The translations under genes and the position numbers were made by a program. Below, one piece after another: positions 28,489 through 41,124 of a stretch of 54,780 nucleotides of DNA. This stretch comes from Pseudonocardiaceae bacterium (GTDB taxonomy: Bacteria > Actinomycetota > Actinomycetes > Mycobacteriales > Pseudonocardiaceae). The notes below the pieces were generated by a model. It was given only the letters and a program-made list of their open reading frames with translations, did not search any database and had not been told where the DNA came from. Location: the NCBI GenBank assembly GCA_009377865.1, contig WHTH01000025.1, forward strand, positions 1 through 54,780, written 5' to 3'. The stretch's first letter is position 1. Each line of letters starts with the position of its first letter.

Positions 28489-29649
28489 ATGCGCCGTCGC
28501 TTCGCCGCCCGCTGGGCTGTCGCCGTCATGCTCGGCGTCGCAGCTCTGCTCGGCGCCAGCCTTCCGGCGACTGCGGCGACGCCCGCGCCGGCTGCCACCG
28601 GTGTCCCGACCGCGCAGATCGCGGCGCTGCAACGGGATCTGGGGATGTCCGCGCCGGCGGTCACCACGCGACTGGCACGGGAGGCCAGCGCCTCGGCCGT
28701 CCAGTCGGCACTGCAGAGTGCGATCGGGCAGCCCTTCGGGGGATCATGGTTCGACGCCACAACCGGACGCCTCGTCGTCGCGACGACCGATGCGTCGCAA
28801 CTTTCCGCTATTCGCGACATGGGTGCGCAGTCGGCCTTGGTCGACCAGGAATTGGCGGTCCTCGACGCCCTCAAGGACGGGTTGGACGCCCACGCGGCGT
28901 CGGTTCCCGACGCGGTGACCGGCTGGTACGTCGATCCCGCGACCAACTCGGTCGTCGTCGCGGCGACCGATCCTGCTGCGGCGCGGGCCTTCGCAGCCGA
29001 CGCCGGGGTGGGGGAGGTCAGCGTCGAACGGGTTGCGCAGGCGCCCCGCCCGCTGGCCGACCTGGTCGGTGGCGAGGCGATCTATGGTCCCGACGAGGAA
29101 CAATGCTCGGTGGGCTTCAGCGCCACCTCGGGCGACACCAGCTACGTCATCACCGCCGGCCACTGCACCGAGCGAGGTGGCACCTGGTCGGGTGACGACC
29201 GGACCCCGATCGGACCGGTGGAGACCAGCTCCTTCCCGGGTGACGACTACGGGCTGATCCGCGTCGACGAGTCGTCGTGGACGCCCACTTCGCAGTACGT
29301 CGGGCAGGACCGGCAGCGCAGCGAGATCAGCGGATCGACCGAGGCGCCGGTGGGCTCCTCGGTGTGCCGCTCCGGTTCCACCACCGATTACCAGTGCGGT
29401 GAGATCGAGGCCACCGACCAGACCGTGAACTACGGCGCCGGCGACGTCGTCTCCGGCCTGACCAGGACCAGCGCCTGCGCCGAGCCGGGTGACTCGGGCG
29501 GTCCCTACGTCAGCGGCTCACAGGCCCAGGGCGTGCTGTCCGGCGGCTCGGGAAGCTGCTTGTTCGTCTTCCGCGGTGACACCTTCTTCCAGCCGGTCAA
29601 CGAGGTCCTCGCCGACAACGGTGTCAACCTGGTCACCAGCGGGTCGTGA
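28489..29649 (+). CDS. Secreted streptogrisin/alpha-lytic-type serine protease (S1) with prodomain
   Basis: The 386-residue preproprotein has a signal peptide ([16 protein letters not shown]... ATAA), an alpha-lytic-protease-type prodomain ([17 protein letters not shown] to about residue 185) and a chymotrypsin-fold protease with His in TAGHC, Asp in DDYGLIRVD and Ser in GDSGGPY. Paired cysteines flank these. The prodomain would chaperone folding and be cleaved on export. GAAAGGATCG precedes the ATG at 28489. Its 3' end overlaps convergent thiE by 17 bases. Confidence 0.93.
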   Translation: MRRRFAARWAVAVMLGVAALLGASLPATAATPAPAATGVPTAQIAALQRDLGMSAPAVTTRLAREASASAVQSALQSAIGQPFGGSWFDATTGRLVVATTDASQLSAIRDMGAQSALVDQELAVLDALKDGLDAHAASVPDAVTGWYVDPATNSVVVAATDPAAARAFAADAGVGEVSVERVAQAPRPLADLVGGEAIYGPDEEQCSVGFSATSGDTSYVITAGHCTERGGTWSGDDRTPIGPVETSSFPGDDYGLIRVDESSWTPTSQYVGQDRQRSEISGSTEAPVGSSVCRSGSTTDYQCGEIEATDQTVNYGAGDVVSGLTRTSACAEPGDSGGPYVSGSQAQGVLSGGSGSCLFVFRGDTFFQPVNEVLADNGVNLVTSGS

Positions 29650-30310
29650 GTGGCCGAAGCCGCCCTGAGAATGCTGCGGCGGCGGCTCCCGGGTCCCGTG
29701 CCTCGGTGATCGCGCGCACGACGACCACCCGGTCCGCGCCTGCGGCGAGCACCTCGTCGAGCCGATCCAGCGTCTCGATCCCCCCGATCGCGAACCAGGG
29801 ACGCTGGGGGCCTGCCGCGGCCGTCACCCGCACCAGGTCCAGGCCGGTGGCGGGGCGGCCGAACTTGGTGGGGGTGGTCCAGCACGGGCCGATGCAGAAG
29901 TAGTCGATGCCGGGCTCGGTGGCGGCGGTGGCCGACTGTCCGGGATCGTGCGAGGAGCGACCGATCACGACGTCGTCGCCGACGATGCGCCTGGCCCAGC
30001 CCACCGGCAGGTCGTCCTGCCCCAGGTGCAGCACGTCGGCGCCGCCGGCCAGCGCCACGTCGGCCCGGTCGTTGACCGCCAGCAGCGCGCCGTGCCGCTG
30101 GCAGGCCTCGCCGAGCACCTCGAGGGCGGCGAGCTCGTCGGCCGCCTCGAGCGGACCCGCCGGGCCCTTGTCGCGCAGCTGGATGATGTCGACACCGCCG
30201 GCGAGCGCCGCATCGGCGAACTCGGCGAGGTCACCCTGATCGCGCCGCGCACCGGTGCACAGGTACAGCCGCGAATCGGCCAGCCGGGTTCGGATCCGCT
30301 CGCCGTCCAT
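29633..30310 (-). CDS. thiE: Thiamine-phosphate synthase
   Basis: Couples HMP-PP and the thiazole phosphate to thiamine monophosphate. The 225-residue TIM-barrel protein shows [30 protein letters not shown], the pyrophosphate-binding [11 protein letters not shown] and AIGGIETLD. It is divergent from thiO; the spacer holds the TPP riboswitch on the thiO side. M. tuberculosis Rv0414c/Rv0415 has the same layout. Confidence 0.95.
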   Translation of the reverse strand: MDGERIRTRLADSRLYLCTGARRDQGDLAEFADAALAGGVDIIQLRDKGPAGPLEAADELAALEVLGEACQRHGALLAVNDRADVALAGGADVLHLGQDDLPVGWARRIVGDDVVIGRSSHDPGQSATAATEPGIDYFCIGPCWTTPTKFGRPATGLDLVRVTAAAGPQRPWFAIGGIETLDRLDEVLAAGADRVVVVRAITEARDPGAAAAAFSGRLRPLTTRW

Positions 30311-30335
30311 GCCGGCACGGTACGGTGGAAGATGG

Positions 30336-30427
30336 TCCGCACGGGAGCCCGGTCACCGGGCTGAGAGGGGGTCATCGCGACTCCGACCGTCGAACCTGAT
30401 CCGGGTCATGCCGGCGCAGGGAGCGCA
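30336..30427 (+). ncRNA. TPP riboswitch upstream of thiO-thiS-thiG
   Basis: The conserved Thi-box elements CTGAGAGGG (30361) and the ACCTGATCCGGGTCATGCCGG segment with GCGCAGGGAG (from 30394) are present, with P1/P2 flanks ACGGGAGCCCGG. It ends within a few bases of the thiO GTG, so control probably acts on translation initiation, shutting the operon down when TPP is plentiful. Confidence 0.95.
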
Positions 30428-30429
30428 CA

Positions 30430-31586
30430 GTGGTACCTCGCAACGGCTCGATCGCCGTCGTCGGCGGCGGCGTCATCGGGCTGAGCTGTGCCTGGCGCGC
30501 GGCTGCCGCCGGTTTCGACGTCACGGTTCACGACCCCGCTCCCGGCCGCGGCGCCTCCCACGTCGCAGGGGGGATGCTCGCGCCGGTCACCGAGGCCATT
30601 CCCGGTGAGGAGGACGTGCTCGCGCTGGGCTCGGCGTCACTGCTGCGCTGGCCGGACTTCGCCGCGGAGCTGGCTGTCGCGGCGGGGCGGGAGCCGGGGT
30701 TTCGCACCGAGGGCACCGTGGTCGTGGCGCACGATCCTGCAGACCGCGCCGAGCTGGACCGGCTCGCCGATTACCTGACCCGGGTCGGGCGCGAGGTCGA
30801 GGTGCTGCGCGGCCGGGCGTTGCACCGCACCGAGCCCGCACTCGGGCCGGCGGTGCGCCATGGGTTGTCGGTGCCCGGGGATCTCGCTGTCGACAACCGC
30901 GCCCTGCTCGCCGCGCTGCTCGCGGCGTGCCGGCAGGTGGGGGTTCAGATGCAGCCGTCGCGCTGCGAGGCACTGCCGGCTGCCGATGTGGTCGTGCTCG
31001 CTGCCGGAGCCCACGGCGGCACGCTGCACCCGGCGCTAGGTGCGGCGATTCGCCCGGTGAAGGGGGAGATCCTGCGGCTGCGGGCCCGCCGCGGCGCGCT
31101 GCCCCCACCGTCACGCACCGTGCGGGCGATCGTCGGCGGGCGGCAATGCTACGTCGTGCCTCGTGACGGCGGCCGTGTGGTGCTCGGTGCGACTCAGTAC
31201 GAGGTCGGCTTCGACGATGCCGTGACCGCCGGTGGGGTGCGTTGCCTGCTCGACGACGCCGAGCGGGTGCTGCCGGCAATCGCCGAGTACGCGCTGGAGG
31301 AGACCTCGGCCGGGCTGCGACCGGGTAGCCCGGACAACCTGCCGTTGATCGGGGAGCTGGAGCCGGGGGTGATCGCCGCGACCGGGCACAATCGCAACGG
31401 GATCCTGCTCGCCCCGCTGACCGCCGACGCGGTGCTGGCGCTGCTGCGCGGTACCCCCGTGCCACCCGAGACGCGCCCCGCCGATCCCGCCCGGCTGACC
31501 TGCGGACAGGTCGCCAAAGAACAACTCACCAGCGCGGATGCGAGTCAGGGCTCGCATCCGCGCTCACCGGGCTGGCGGAGCGAGCC

Positions 31587-31590
<4 letters not shown>
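30430..31590 (+). CDS. thiO: Glycine oxidase ThiO
   Basis: An FAD-dependent oxidase that converts glycine to the dehydroglycine used for the thiamine thiazole. The 386-residue protein has the dinucleotide fold VVGGGVIGLSCAWRAA (about residues 9-24), GGMLAPVTE, a substrate region around YVVPRDGGRVVLGATQYEVGF and the C-terminal RPGSPDNLPLIGEL and GHNRNGILLAP. The last 20 or so codons are encoded by a perfect hairpin (31531-31564) and look non-conserved. It overlaps thiS by four bases. Confidence 0.94.
31531..31564. repeat. Perfect 14-bp-arm hairpin inside the 3' end of thiO
   Basis: AGCGCGGATGCGAG and CTCGCATCCGCGCT enclose TCAGGG. It is coding for the thiO tail and sits 22 bases before the thiS start. 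It could act as a processing or partial termination site in the thiOSG transcript, or be an inserted palindromic element. Confidence 0.6.
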
Positions 31591-32551
<961 letters not shown>

Positions 32552-32733
32552 CGGCAAAGCTTCGGGACTAGCGGTCGGAGCGCCAGCGAGTCACGGGTGC
32601 CGAGGGTAGCCACACCGCGACGCCGCGACGGCGCCGCCGGTCCCGTCGTCGGCTGGGGCGACGGCGGACTCGACGGTACTCGGGCCGGAGCGGCCCTGCC
32701 CGTTTGGACCACCTCTCGTGAGACGGTGCACTC

Positions 32734-34197
32734 GTGGTGACACCGTCGCAGGCACCGGAAGCGGTCTCGCCGGCGCGGTTCCGGCTGCTGCTCGCGGTAC
32801 TCGTCACCGCCGTGGTGGTCAGCGTGATGAACAACAGCATTGTCGCCGTGCTGCTGCCGCAAATCCGGGCCGACTTCGGCACCTCGGCGGCCGCCGTGGG
32901 CTGGGTCGTCACCGGGTTCTCGCTGGCGTTTGCGTTGGCGACAGCGTTCTTCGGCCGGGTATCCGACGTGTTCGGCATCCGCGGGGTGTTCTGCCTGGGA
33001 CTCGCCATCTTCGTGGCCGGATCCGCGGTGGTAGCGCTCACCAGCGCGATTCCGGTGCTGATCGCGGCCCGCGCGCTGCAGGGCATCGGCGCCGCGGCGA
33101 TCCCCGCGCTGTCGTCGGTGACGGTCGCCCGGGTGCTGCCCCCCGGCCGTCGCGGGCTGGCCTTCGGGATGCTCGCCACCGGCGTGGGTGTCGGGCAGGC
33201 GCTGGGTCCCGTGCTCGGGGGCGTGGCCGCCGAACTGGCCGGCTGGCGCGCCCCGTTCCTCGGAACCGTCGTGCTCAACCTTCCCGTGCTGCTCGGGGCA
33301 TGGCGCACGCTGCCTGGCCGGGACACCGAGCCGGCCGGGAGCTGGCGCGACCTCGACGTTTTCGGCGGACTGCTGCTGGGCTCGGCGGCGGCACTGCTGC
33401 TCGTCGGAGTCACCCAGGTCCAGGCCGTCGGGCCGACCGGGGCGTCGGTATGGGGCAGCGTGCTGGCAGCCGTGTTGCTCGCGGTCGCCTTCGCCCTCCG
33501 GATCCGTGCCGCGACGCAACCGTTCGCGCCACCCTCGCTGTTCGGCAACACCGGTTTCGTGTCCGCGTCTGCGGTCGGCTTCCTCGCCCTGTTCGGTTTC
33601 CTGGCGACCATCGTGCTGGTGCCCCAGATGATGTCGGGACTCAACGGTCTCGGCAGCGGGCAGGTCGGGCTCGTGCTGACCCCGAGCGCGCTGGCCGTCG
33701 CGACATTGTCGGCGGCGGCCGGGCGGCTCTCCGACTGCATCGGACCCCGCGTGCTGGTGCTGGCGGGGCTGATGTCACTCTCCTGCTCGGCGCTGTTGCT
33801 GTCGACGATCGCGGGGGGACCGGTGTGGGTGGTCGCGACCGTCATGGTGGGCACCGGTGTGGGCTTGGCGCTGGTCATCTCGCCCGCGATGAACGCCGCG
33901 GCCAACGCGCTGCCGCAGTCGCAGTCGGGGGTGGGCCTCGGCCTCTACCAGGGCGCGATCTTCCTCGGCGGGGGCGCCGGAGCCGCCGTGCTCAGCGCGG
34001 TCGTCACAGCCCGCGCCGGGGCGGCGCAGAGCTGGAACCCGCTGCACCAAGGCCTTGGCGTCAACTATTCCGACGGCTTCCTCGTGATCGCGGCAGTGGT
34101 GATCGTGGCCATGCTGGTCGCGACCCGGTTACCCGGCCGGCCGCTGCGGGCGGCTGGTCCGGTCGACGAGGCCACACCCGTACCGCCATGCAGCTAA
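32734..34197 (+). CDS. MFS transporter, DHA2 (14-helix drug:H+ antiporter) type
   Basis: The 487-residue protein has about 14 hydrophobic segments, motif A as GRVSDVFGIRG after helix 2, motif C-like GVGVGQALGPVLGG in helix 5, and an asparagine-rich first helix (VVVSVMNNSIVAVLLPQI) typical of DHA2 exporters. The substrate is unknown; drugs or metabolites are likely. The 3' end overlaps the next, convergent MFS gene by 69 bases. Confidence 0.88.
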   Translation: MVTPSQAPEAVSPARFRLLLAVLVTAVVVSVMNNSIVAVLLPQIRADFGTSAAAVGWVVTGFSLAFALATAFFGRVSDVFGIRGVFCLGLAIFVAGSAVVALTSAIPVLIAARALQGIGAAAIPALSSVTVARVLPPGRRGLAFGMLATGVGVGQALGPVLGGVAAELAGWRAPFLGTVVLNLPVLLGAWRTLPGRDTEPAGSWRDLDVFGGLLLGSAAALLLVGVTQVQAVGPTGASVWGSVLAAVLLAVAFALRIRAATQPFAPPSLFGNTGFVSASAVGFLALFGFLATIVLVPQMMSGLNGLGSGQVGLVLTPSALAVATLSAAAGRLSDCIGPRVLVLAGLMSLSCSALLLSTIAGGPVWVVATVMVGTGVGLALVISPAMNAAANALPQSQSGVGLGLYQGAIFLGGGAGAAVLSAVVTARAGAAQSWNPLHQGLGVNYSDGFLVIAAVVIVAMLVATRLPGRPLRAAGPVDEATPVPPCS

Positions 34198-35253
34198 AGC
34201 CGGCGCGAGCACCAGGCTCGGCACGGTGACCCCGGCCAGTAACAGCACTGTGATCGATGTGACGTCCAACGCCAGCCCGTAACCCGCGAACAGCACGATC
34301 GTGGCCAGCTCGGCGCCGACTCCCGCCACCGAGGTCACCGTCGCGCGGGCGTCACCCGTGATGGACTGCTGCAACCGTACGTCGACCATCACCCGCGCCA
34401 GCTGCACCGACCCGTACCAGATCGCCAGTGCCGCGCTGCCGGCCAGCGGGTCGGCCAGTACGGCGATCGCGACCAGCAGCGCGGTGCCGACGAGCATGGT
34501 CCCCGCGCCGCGTGGCATCCACCCGGCCACCCAGCTGCCCGCGGCCGCGGCCAGCGGCAGCGTGGCGACCAGCAGCGGGACGGCGAAGTCCGGCGCCCCG
34601 GCGCCACGGGCCAGTAGTGGGACGAACTCGTCGATGGCATGCAGCCCGGCCAGTGCGGCGGCCAGTACGACGAGCCGCCGGACCGGGCGACGGTGGGCTG
34701 CCTCGTGCAGGCCGGCGCGAAGGACGGGCAGGTATCCCTCGTGGTCGCCGGCCGGGAGCCCCGGTGGCAAGCTGGCCGCGACGCCGACCTGCACGAGGCA
34801 GGTCGCCACGCTGACCGCACCGACGAGCGGGTAGCCCCCGACGGCGAGCAACGGGACGGCGGCGAGCGTGGCGGACAGTTCCGCCAGCAGCGCCGCGACG
34901 CCGACTCGTGCCCGCAGCTGCGGGTAGCGGTCAGCCGCGTCGAACGCGCGCAGCTCGTCGTAGAGCAGCGCCTCCAGCGTGCCTGAGCTCAGCGCGCTCG
35001 CTGTGCCCCACAGTGCGAACCCGACCGCGAAGCCGGGGTAACCTGGCAGCGTCACCCACAGCGCGAACCCGGCGGCCCGGACCAGCGCGGATACCACCAG
35101 CAAGTGGCGGCGGGGGATGCGGTCGGCCAGCGCACCGGAGGGAACCTCGGCGACAATGCTGACCAGCGACCAGACAATGAACAGCGAGGCGATCTGCGTA
35201 CCGCTGAGCCCGGTGTCGGCGAACAACAGCGCATACACCGGGTAGAGCGGCAC
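34129..35253 (-). CDS. MFS transporter (start uncertain, possibly 5'-truncated)
   Basis: The 374-residue protein has about 12 hydrophobic segments, with the motif-A-like SGALADRIPRRHLL after helix 2. The only start is a GTG at 35253, without a Shine-Dalgarno, inside what looks like helix 1: codons upstream read AVAYSALDDLVPLYPVYALL in frame, back to a TGA about 70 bases before. So the true N-terminus may be lost to a small frameshift, or the protein starts at this GTG. Function unknown. Confidence 0.7.
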   Translation of the reverse strand: MPLYPVYALLFADTGLSGTQIASLFIVWSLVSIVAEVPSGALADRIPRRHLLVVSALVRAAGFALWVTLPGYPGFAVGFALWGTASALSSGTLEALLYDELRAFDAADRYPQLRARVGVAALLAELSATLAAVPLLAVGGYPLVGAVSVATCLVQVGVAASLPPGLPAGDHEGYLPVLRAGLHEAAHRRPVRRLVVLAAALAGLHAIDEFVPLLARGAGAPDFAVPLLVATLPLAAAAGSWVAGWMPRGAGTMLVGTALLVAIAVLADPLAGSAALAIWYGSVQLARVMVDVRLQQSITGDARATVTSVAGVGAELATIVLFAGYGLALDVTSITVLLLAGVTVPSLVLAPALAAWRYGCGLVDRTSRPQRPAG

Positions 35254-35394
35254 CAGGTCGTCGAGTGCCGAGTAGGCGACGGCGCGAGCACCGAGGGCCC
35301 GGGCCGTCGACGGTGGAACTCAGAGTCAAGCGAAGCCGGAGCGAATCCTCATGTGGCCCAGTATGCCAGCACAGTGGCCGACAGCTGGCGGTGT

Positions 35395-37871
<2,477 letters not shown>

Positions 37872-37875
37872 TCAC

Positions 37876-37979
37876 CCTTCCTACGCCGGCATTACCCGGT
37901 CAGGTTCCAGCGGTCGACAGCACCGGATGCGACGCGTCCCACTGCCCTCTCAGCCCGCCTCTGGCGCGAGCTCCCGCGT
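37876..37979 (-). ncRNA. TPP riboswitch upstream of thiC-thiD
   Basis: Read on the minus strand it contains CGCGGGAGC, GGCGGGCTGAGAGGGCAG, a variable P3 arm, then GGAACCTGACCGGGTAATGCC and GGCGTAGGAAGG, close to the thiC ATG at 37868. All conserved Thi-box segments are present. Confidence 0.95.
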
Positions 37980-38032
37980 GTTGAATTTGACCAGTCGACC
38001 GTAACCGTTCGGATCAGGGTGCGAAAGTCGGA

Positions 38033-38956
38033 TCAGGCGCCGACCAGCTCGGAGGGCACCGCCATGACGTCGACCATCGCGCCGTTGCGCAGCGCGGTGA
38101 TCGGCAACGTCGTGCCGATGGCCTCGGAGAACAGCTGGCGCTGGATTCCATGCGCGTCGGTGACCGTCCGGCGGCCGGCGGACAGCACGAGGTCCCCGGT
38201 CCGCAGCCCGGCGCGGTCGGCGGGGCTGCCGGAGATCACCTCGACCAGTCGCAGCGCGGTCGGCTGCCCGGTGCGTTCGGCGACATCGGCCGGCAGCGGC
38301 GCAGGGACCCCGACCAGGCCGAGGTAGGCGCGGCGGACCCGTCCGTCGGCGCGTAGCGCGTCGACGATCCGGCGGGTTGTGCCGTTCACCGGCACGGCGA
38401 GCCCGAGGCCGACACCGGCCACGGCGGTGTTGATGCCGACGACTCGGCAGGCCGCATCGGCGAGCGCGCCGCCGGAGTTGCCCGGGTTGAGCGCGGCGTC
38501 GGTCTGTATCACGTCCTCGATGACCCGCCCGGCCCGCCCGGAACGCACCGGCAGCGAGCGCCCCAGCCCGCTGACCACCCCTGCTGTGACGGAGCCTGCC
38601 AGCCCGAGTGGGTTGCCCACCGCGACGACGAGCTGCCCGACGACCAGCTCGTCGGCGTCGGCCAGCGCCGCGGCACGTGGCGTCGAGTCGCGCGCCCGGA
38701 TCACCGCCAGATCGGACAGCGCATCGGTGCCCACCACGTCGAACCGGGATTCGGTGCCGTCGGTGAATGCGGCGGTGCCCACGGTCGCCGAGCCGATCAC
38801 ATGCGCGTTGGTGAGCAGCAGCCCGTCATCGGAGAAGACCACCGCCGAGCCGGAGCCCCGGTCGAGCGTGACGCTCGCCACGTGCGGTGTCACCCGGGCG
38901 GCGACCGTGCTGACCGTGCGCGAGTAGGAGTCCAGCGGGTCCACTGCGAGCACCAC
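38033..38956 (-). CDS. HtrA/DegP-like trypsin-fold serine protease with PDZ domain (S1C)
   Basis: The 307-residue protein has the catalytic His in LLTNAHVIG (about residue 51), Asp in ALSDLAVIRA and Ser in NPGNSGGAL (about residue 158), followed by a PDZ domain (LRLVEVISGSPADRAGLRTGDLV). No signal peptide or membrane helix is seen, so it is predicted to be cytoplasmic unless the start is wrong. The start GTG at 38956 lies next to two other GTG codons. It is a single gene between thiC and def. Confidence 0.9.
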   Translation of the reverse strand: MVLAVDPLDSYSRTVSTVAARVTPHVASVTLDRGSGSAVVFSDDGLLLTNAHVIGSATVGTAAFTDGTESRFDVVGTDALSDLAVIRARDSTPRAAALADADELVVGQLVVAVGNPLGLAGSVTAGVVSGLGRSLPVRSGRAGRVIEDVIQTDAALNPGNSGGALADAACRVVGINTAVAGVGLGLAVPVNGTTRRIVDALRADGRVRRAYLGLVGVPAPLPADVAERTGQPTALRLVEVISGSPADRAGLRTGDLVLSAGRRTVTDAHGIQRQLFSEAIGTTLPITALRNGAMVDVMAVPSELVGA

Positions 38957-39033
38957 CTTCGATTACACCGTTGCACTCCTTCAAGTATGACCCCGGTGCG
39001 GCAGCTTCCCACCCGCTGTTCGCCGTGGGCGAA

Positions 39034-39603
39034 TCAGTCCTGCGACGGTGGGGTGGCTGCGGGATCCCAGGACAGACCGGGAACGCCCCAGCCCTGCGCG
39101 CGGAGCATCTTCTTCGCCTCGCGGCGGTACCGCCCGACCAGCCGGTCGAGATACACCAGGCCGTCGAGGTGGTCGGTCTCGTGCTGCAGGCAGCGCGCCA
39201 GGAATCCGGTTCCCTCGACCGTGACGGGTTCGCCGTCGGCGTCGGTCCCGCTGACCCGCGCCCAGGACGCCCGCCCGGTGGGGAAGGTCTCGCCGGGAAC
39301 CGACAGGCAGCCCTCCCAGTCGTCGTCGGGATCGGGCATGGTCTCGGGAGGCCCCGACGTCTCGAGCACGGGGTTGACCACCACACCGCGGTGGCGCACG
39401 TCGTCGTCGTCGCAGCAGTTGTAGACGAACACCCGCTGATCCACCCCGATCTGGTTCGCCGCCAGCCCCACCCCGTCAGCGGCCGCCATCGTCTCGAACA
39501 TGTCCGAGACGAGGGTGTGCAGCGCCTGATCGAACTCGGTAACCTGCCTGGTCGGCGTGTGCAGCGTGGGGTCACCGACGACGCGGATCCGGTGGACGGC
39601 CAT
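39034..39603 (-). CDS. def: Peptide deformylase
   Basis: Removes the formyl group from nascent proteins. The 189-residue protein has all three motifs: [10 protein letters not shown] (motif 1), EGCLSVPG (motif 2, metal Cys) and QHETDHLDG (motif 3, HExxH). The ATG at 39603 gives the standard start [12 protein letters not shown]; an upstream ATG at 39651 would add 16 unrelated residues. It is divergent from the DUF3263 gene, as with M. tuberculosis Rv0429c/Rv0430. Confidence 0.95.
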   Translation of the reverse strand: MAVHRIRVVGDPTLHTPTRQVTEFDQALHTLVSDMFETMAAADGVGLAANQIGVDQRVFVYNCCDDDDVRHRGVVVNPVLETSGPPETMPDPDDDWEGCLSVPGETFPTGRASWARVSGTDADGEPVTVEGTGFLARCLQHETDHLDGLVYLDRLVGRYRREAKKMLRAQGWGVPGLSWDPAATPPSQD

Positions 39604-39761
39604 GATTGCCGACGATAGCCACGCCCTGTTCGGACGCGCCGGGCGGATCATGCGTCACCTACGTGGCAGCGCGTGGTTCAATGACACCCCGAATGACAGG
39701 GCTGTGATTCCGGGACGCGGTGACCCTGCCCCCGGACGCGGACCGCCAATTGAGGAGCGTG

Positions 39762-40067
39762 ATGGACGCCGCAGAGGCGCTGCACCCGAGCGATGGCCGG
39801 GGCGACCAGCAGGACGGCCTGACCCGTCGGGAGCGGGAGATCCTCGCTTTCGAGCGCCAGTGGTGGAAATACGCGGGAGCCAAGGAACAGGCCATCCGCG
39901 AGCTGTTCGACATGTCCGCGACCCGCTACTACCAGCTGCTCAACGGGCTGATCGACCGCCGCGAGGCGCTGGCAGCGGATCCCATGCTGATCAAGCGGCT
40001 GCGGCGGTTGCGGGCCAGCAGGCAGCGCGCCAGGGCGGCGCGCCGGATGGGCGCCGATCCACGGTGA
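39762..40067 (+). CDS. DUF3263 family protein
   Basis: A 101-residue protein with REREILAFERQWWKYAGAKEQAIRELFDMSATRYYQLLNGLID, here cited as its two helices RQWWKYAGAKEQAI and MSATRYYQLLN, which define DUF3263. The second looks like a helix-turn-helix recognition helix, so DNA binding is possible. The ATG at 39762 has GAGGAG upstream. The neighbour of def and the LytR_C gene, as with Rv0430. Confidence 0.88.
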   Translation: MDAAEALHPSDGRGDQQDGLTRREREILAFERQWWKYAGAKEQAIRELFDMSATRYYQLLNGLIDRREALAADPMLIKRLRRLRASRQRARAARRMGADPR

Positions 40068-40113
40068 CCGGATAGCTCGGTAGATCCTGGGGGATGGGGA
40101 GGCTGACGCGGCG

Positions 40114-40806
40114 ATGAGCACGCCGGACGCGACCGGGACCGGCCGCCCGCTGCGCACTGCTGGCCTCGCGCTGCTTGCGATCGCGGGAATATCGCTGCTC
40201 ATCGCGTTGGTGACGTGGCTGGGCAGCGGTGGGGACGACGAGGGCAGCCCATCGGCCGGTGAGACCGCCACCGAGGCGCCCGGCTCCGCGCCAGCGTCGC
40301 CGCCCCCCGCCCCGACGGCAACGGAGACAGCCGCACCCTCGCCGGGCGGCGCTGCGCCGGGAACACCGGGCGGGCCGGGTCAGCCCGGTGCCGGCCAGCC
40401 GGGTAGCTCGGCTGCGCCCGACACCACCCAGCCGCCGGCCAACGGCGAGGCACGGCCGACGCCGACTCCCAGCGGTGATACCGGTGCCGCCGGACCGGCT
40501 GCGGGCGGCAAGGGTGGCGCCGAGCGCGCTGAGCTGCGGGTCTACAACAACAGCACCCTGAAGGGACTCGCCGCGCGTGCGGCCGACGACTTCAGTGACG
40601 GCGGCTGGCCGGTCATCGAGGTCGGCAACTACTCCGGGGGCAGGATCCCGACCTCGACGGTGTATTACCAGCCCGGGACCGGTCAGCAGGGTCCGGCCGA
40701 GGCGCTCGGAGAGCAGTTCGAGCTACGGGTCGAACCCCGGTTCACCGGAATCCGGAACTCGCCCCCCGGTGTCATCGTGATCGTCACCAACGACTATCGA
40801 GGCTGA
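40114..40806 (+). CDS. Membrane-anchored LytR C-terminal-domain protein
   Basis: The 230-residue protein has a short cytoplasmic start, one transmembrane helix (AGLALLAIAGISLLIALVTWL), a long Pro/Ala/Thr/Gly-rich wall-spanning linker (about residues 45-140) and a LytR_C domain (AELRVYNNSTLKGLAARAAD to VIVIVTNDYRG). LytR_C domains occur in cell-wall-linked proteins. The M. tuberculosis counterpart is Rv0431. Positions 40604-40746 are duplicated in decayed form at 46402. Confidence 0.9.
   Translation: MSTPDATGTGRPLRTAGLALLAIAGISLLIALVTWLGSGGDDEGSPSAGETATEAPGSAPASPPPAPTATETAAPSPGGAAPGTPGGPGQPGAGQPGSSAAPDTTQPPANGEARPTPTPSGDTGAAGPAAGGKGGAERAELRVYNNSTLKGLAARAADDFSDGGWPVIEVGNYSGGRIPTSTVYYQPGTGQQGPAEALGEQFELRVEPRFTGIRNSPPGVIVIVTNDYRG
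40604..40746 (+). repeat. Direct repeat copy 1 (within the LytR_C gene), left boundary of the folE island
   Basis: 143 bp from GCTGGCCGGTCATCGAGG to CCCCGGTTCACC recur at 46402-46545 in the same orientation with about five substitutions and one extra base. This copy is intact coding sequence. Confidence 0.9.
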
Positions 40807-41124
40807 GCGCCGCGCCTGAGTGGCGATGGGAGCCATAGCGAACGAGTATTTGTGACTACCTGTGACCTGCGTGCTGTCCTCGCGCCCCGGCGGTCGCGCG
40901 GCGCTTGGTGGGGCGTGACGGTCATGACGGTCAGGTGTGTTGCCACACCCGTTGTCGTGCTTACTGCCAATTTGACCGGTTTCCTGTCTTGGTCGTAGCT
41001 CTGACCTCCCGTTGCGGTTCGCCGGCAGTGTCGGTGTGGTCATCTATCGGTGTCCTGGTGACTTCCTGGACACCCCGCAGAAGACCCCGAACGTGACGGC
41101 GCTGGTCAGCGGGGAGAGTGACCA
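40807..41124. promoter_or_regulatory. Leader region of the folE island operon
   Basis: This 318-base gap has no credible gene. It looks less GC-rich than its neighbours and holds a tandem perfect 9-mer (TGACGGTCA at 40916-40924 and 40925-40933, each itself a TGAC-G-GTCA palindrome), a GGTGTG/CACACC hairpin just after it, and a GGTGTCC/GGACACC hairpin at 41049-41074. No preQ1 or THF riboswitch consensus was recognised. GGGGAGAG lies before the folE GTG. The 9-mer pair is the best operator candidate. Confidence 0.45.

Noticed and set aside
40807-41124. A preQ1 or tetrahydrofolate riboswitch before folE
   Set aside because: None of the conserved core segments was found; only short hairpins and the tandem 9-mer.
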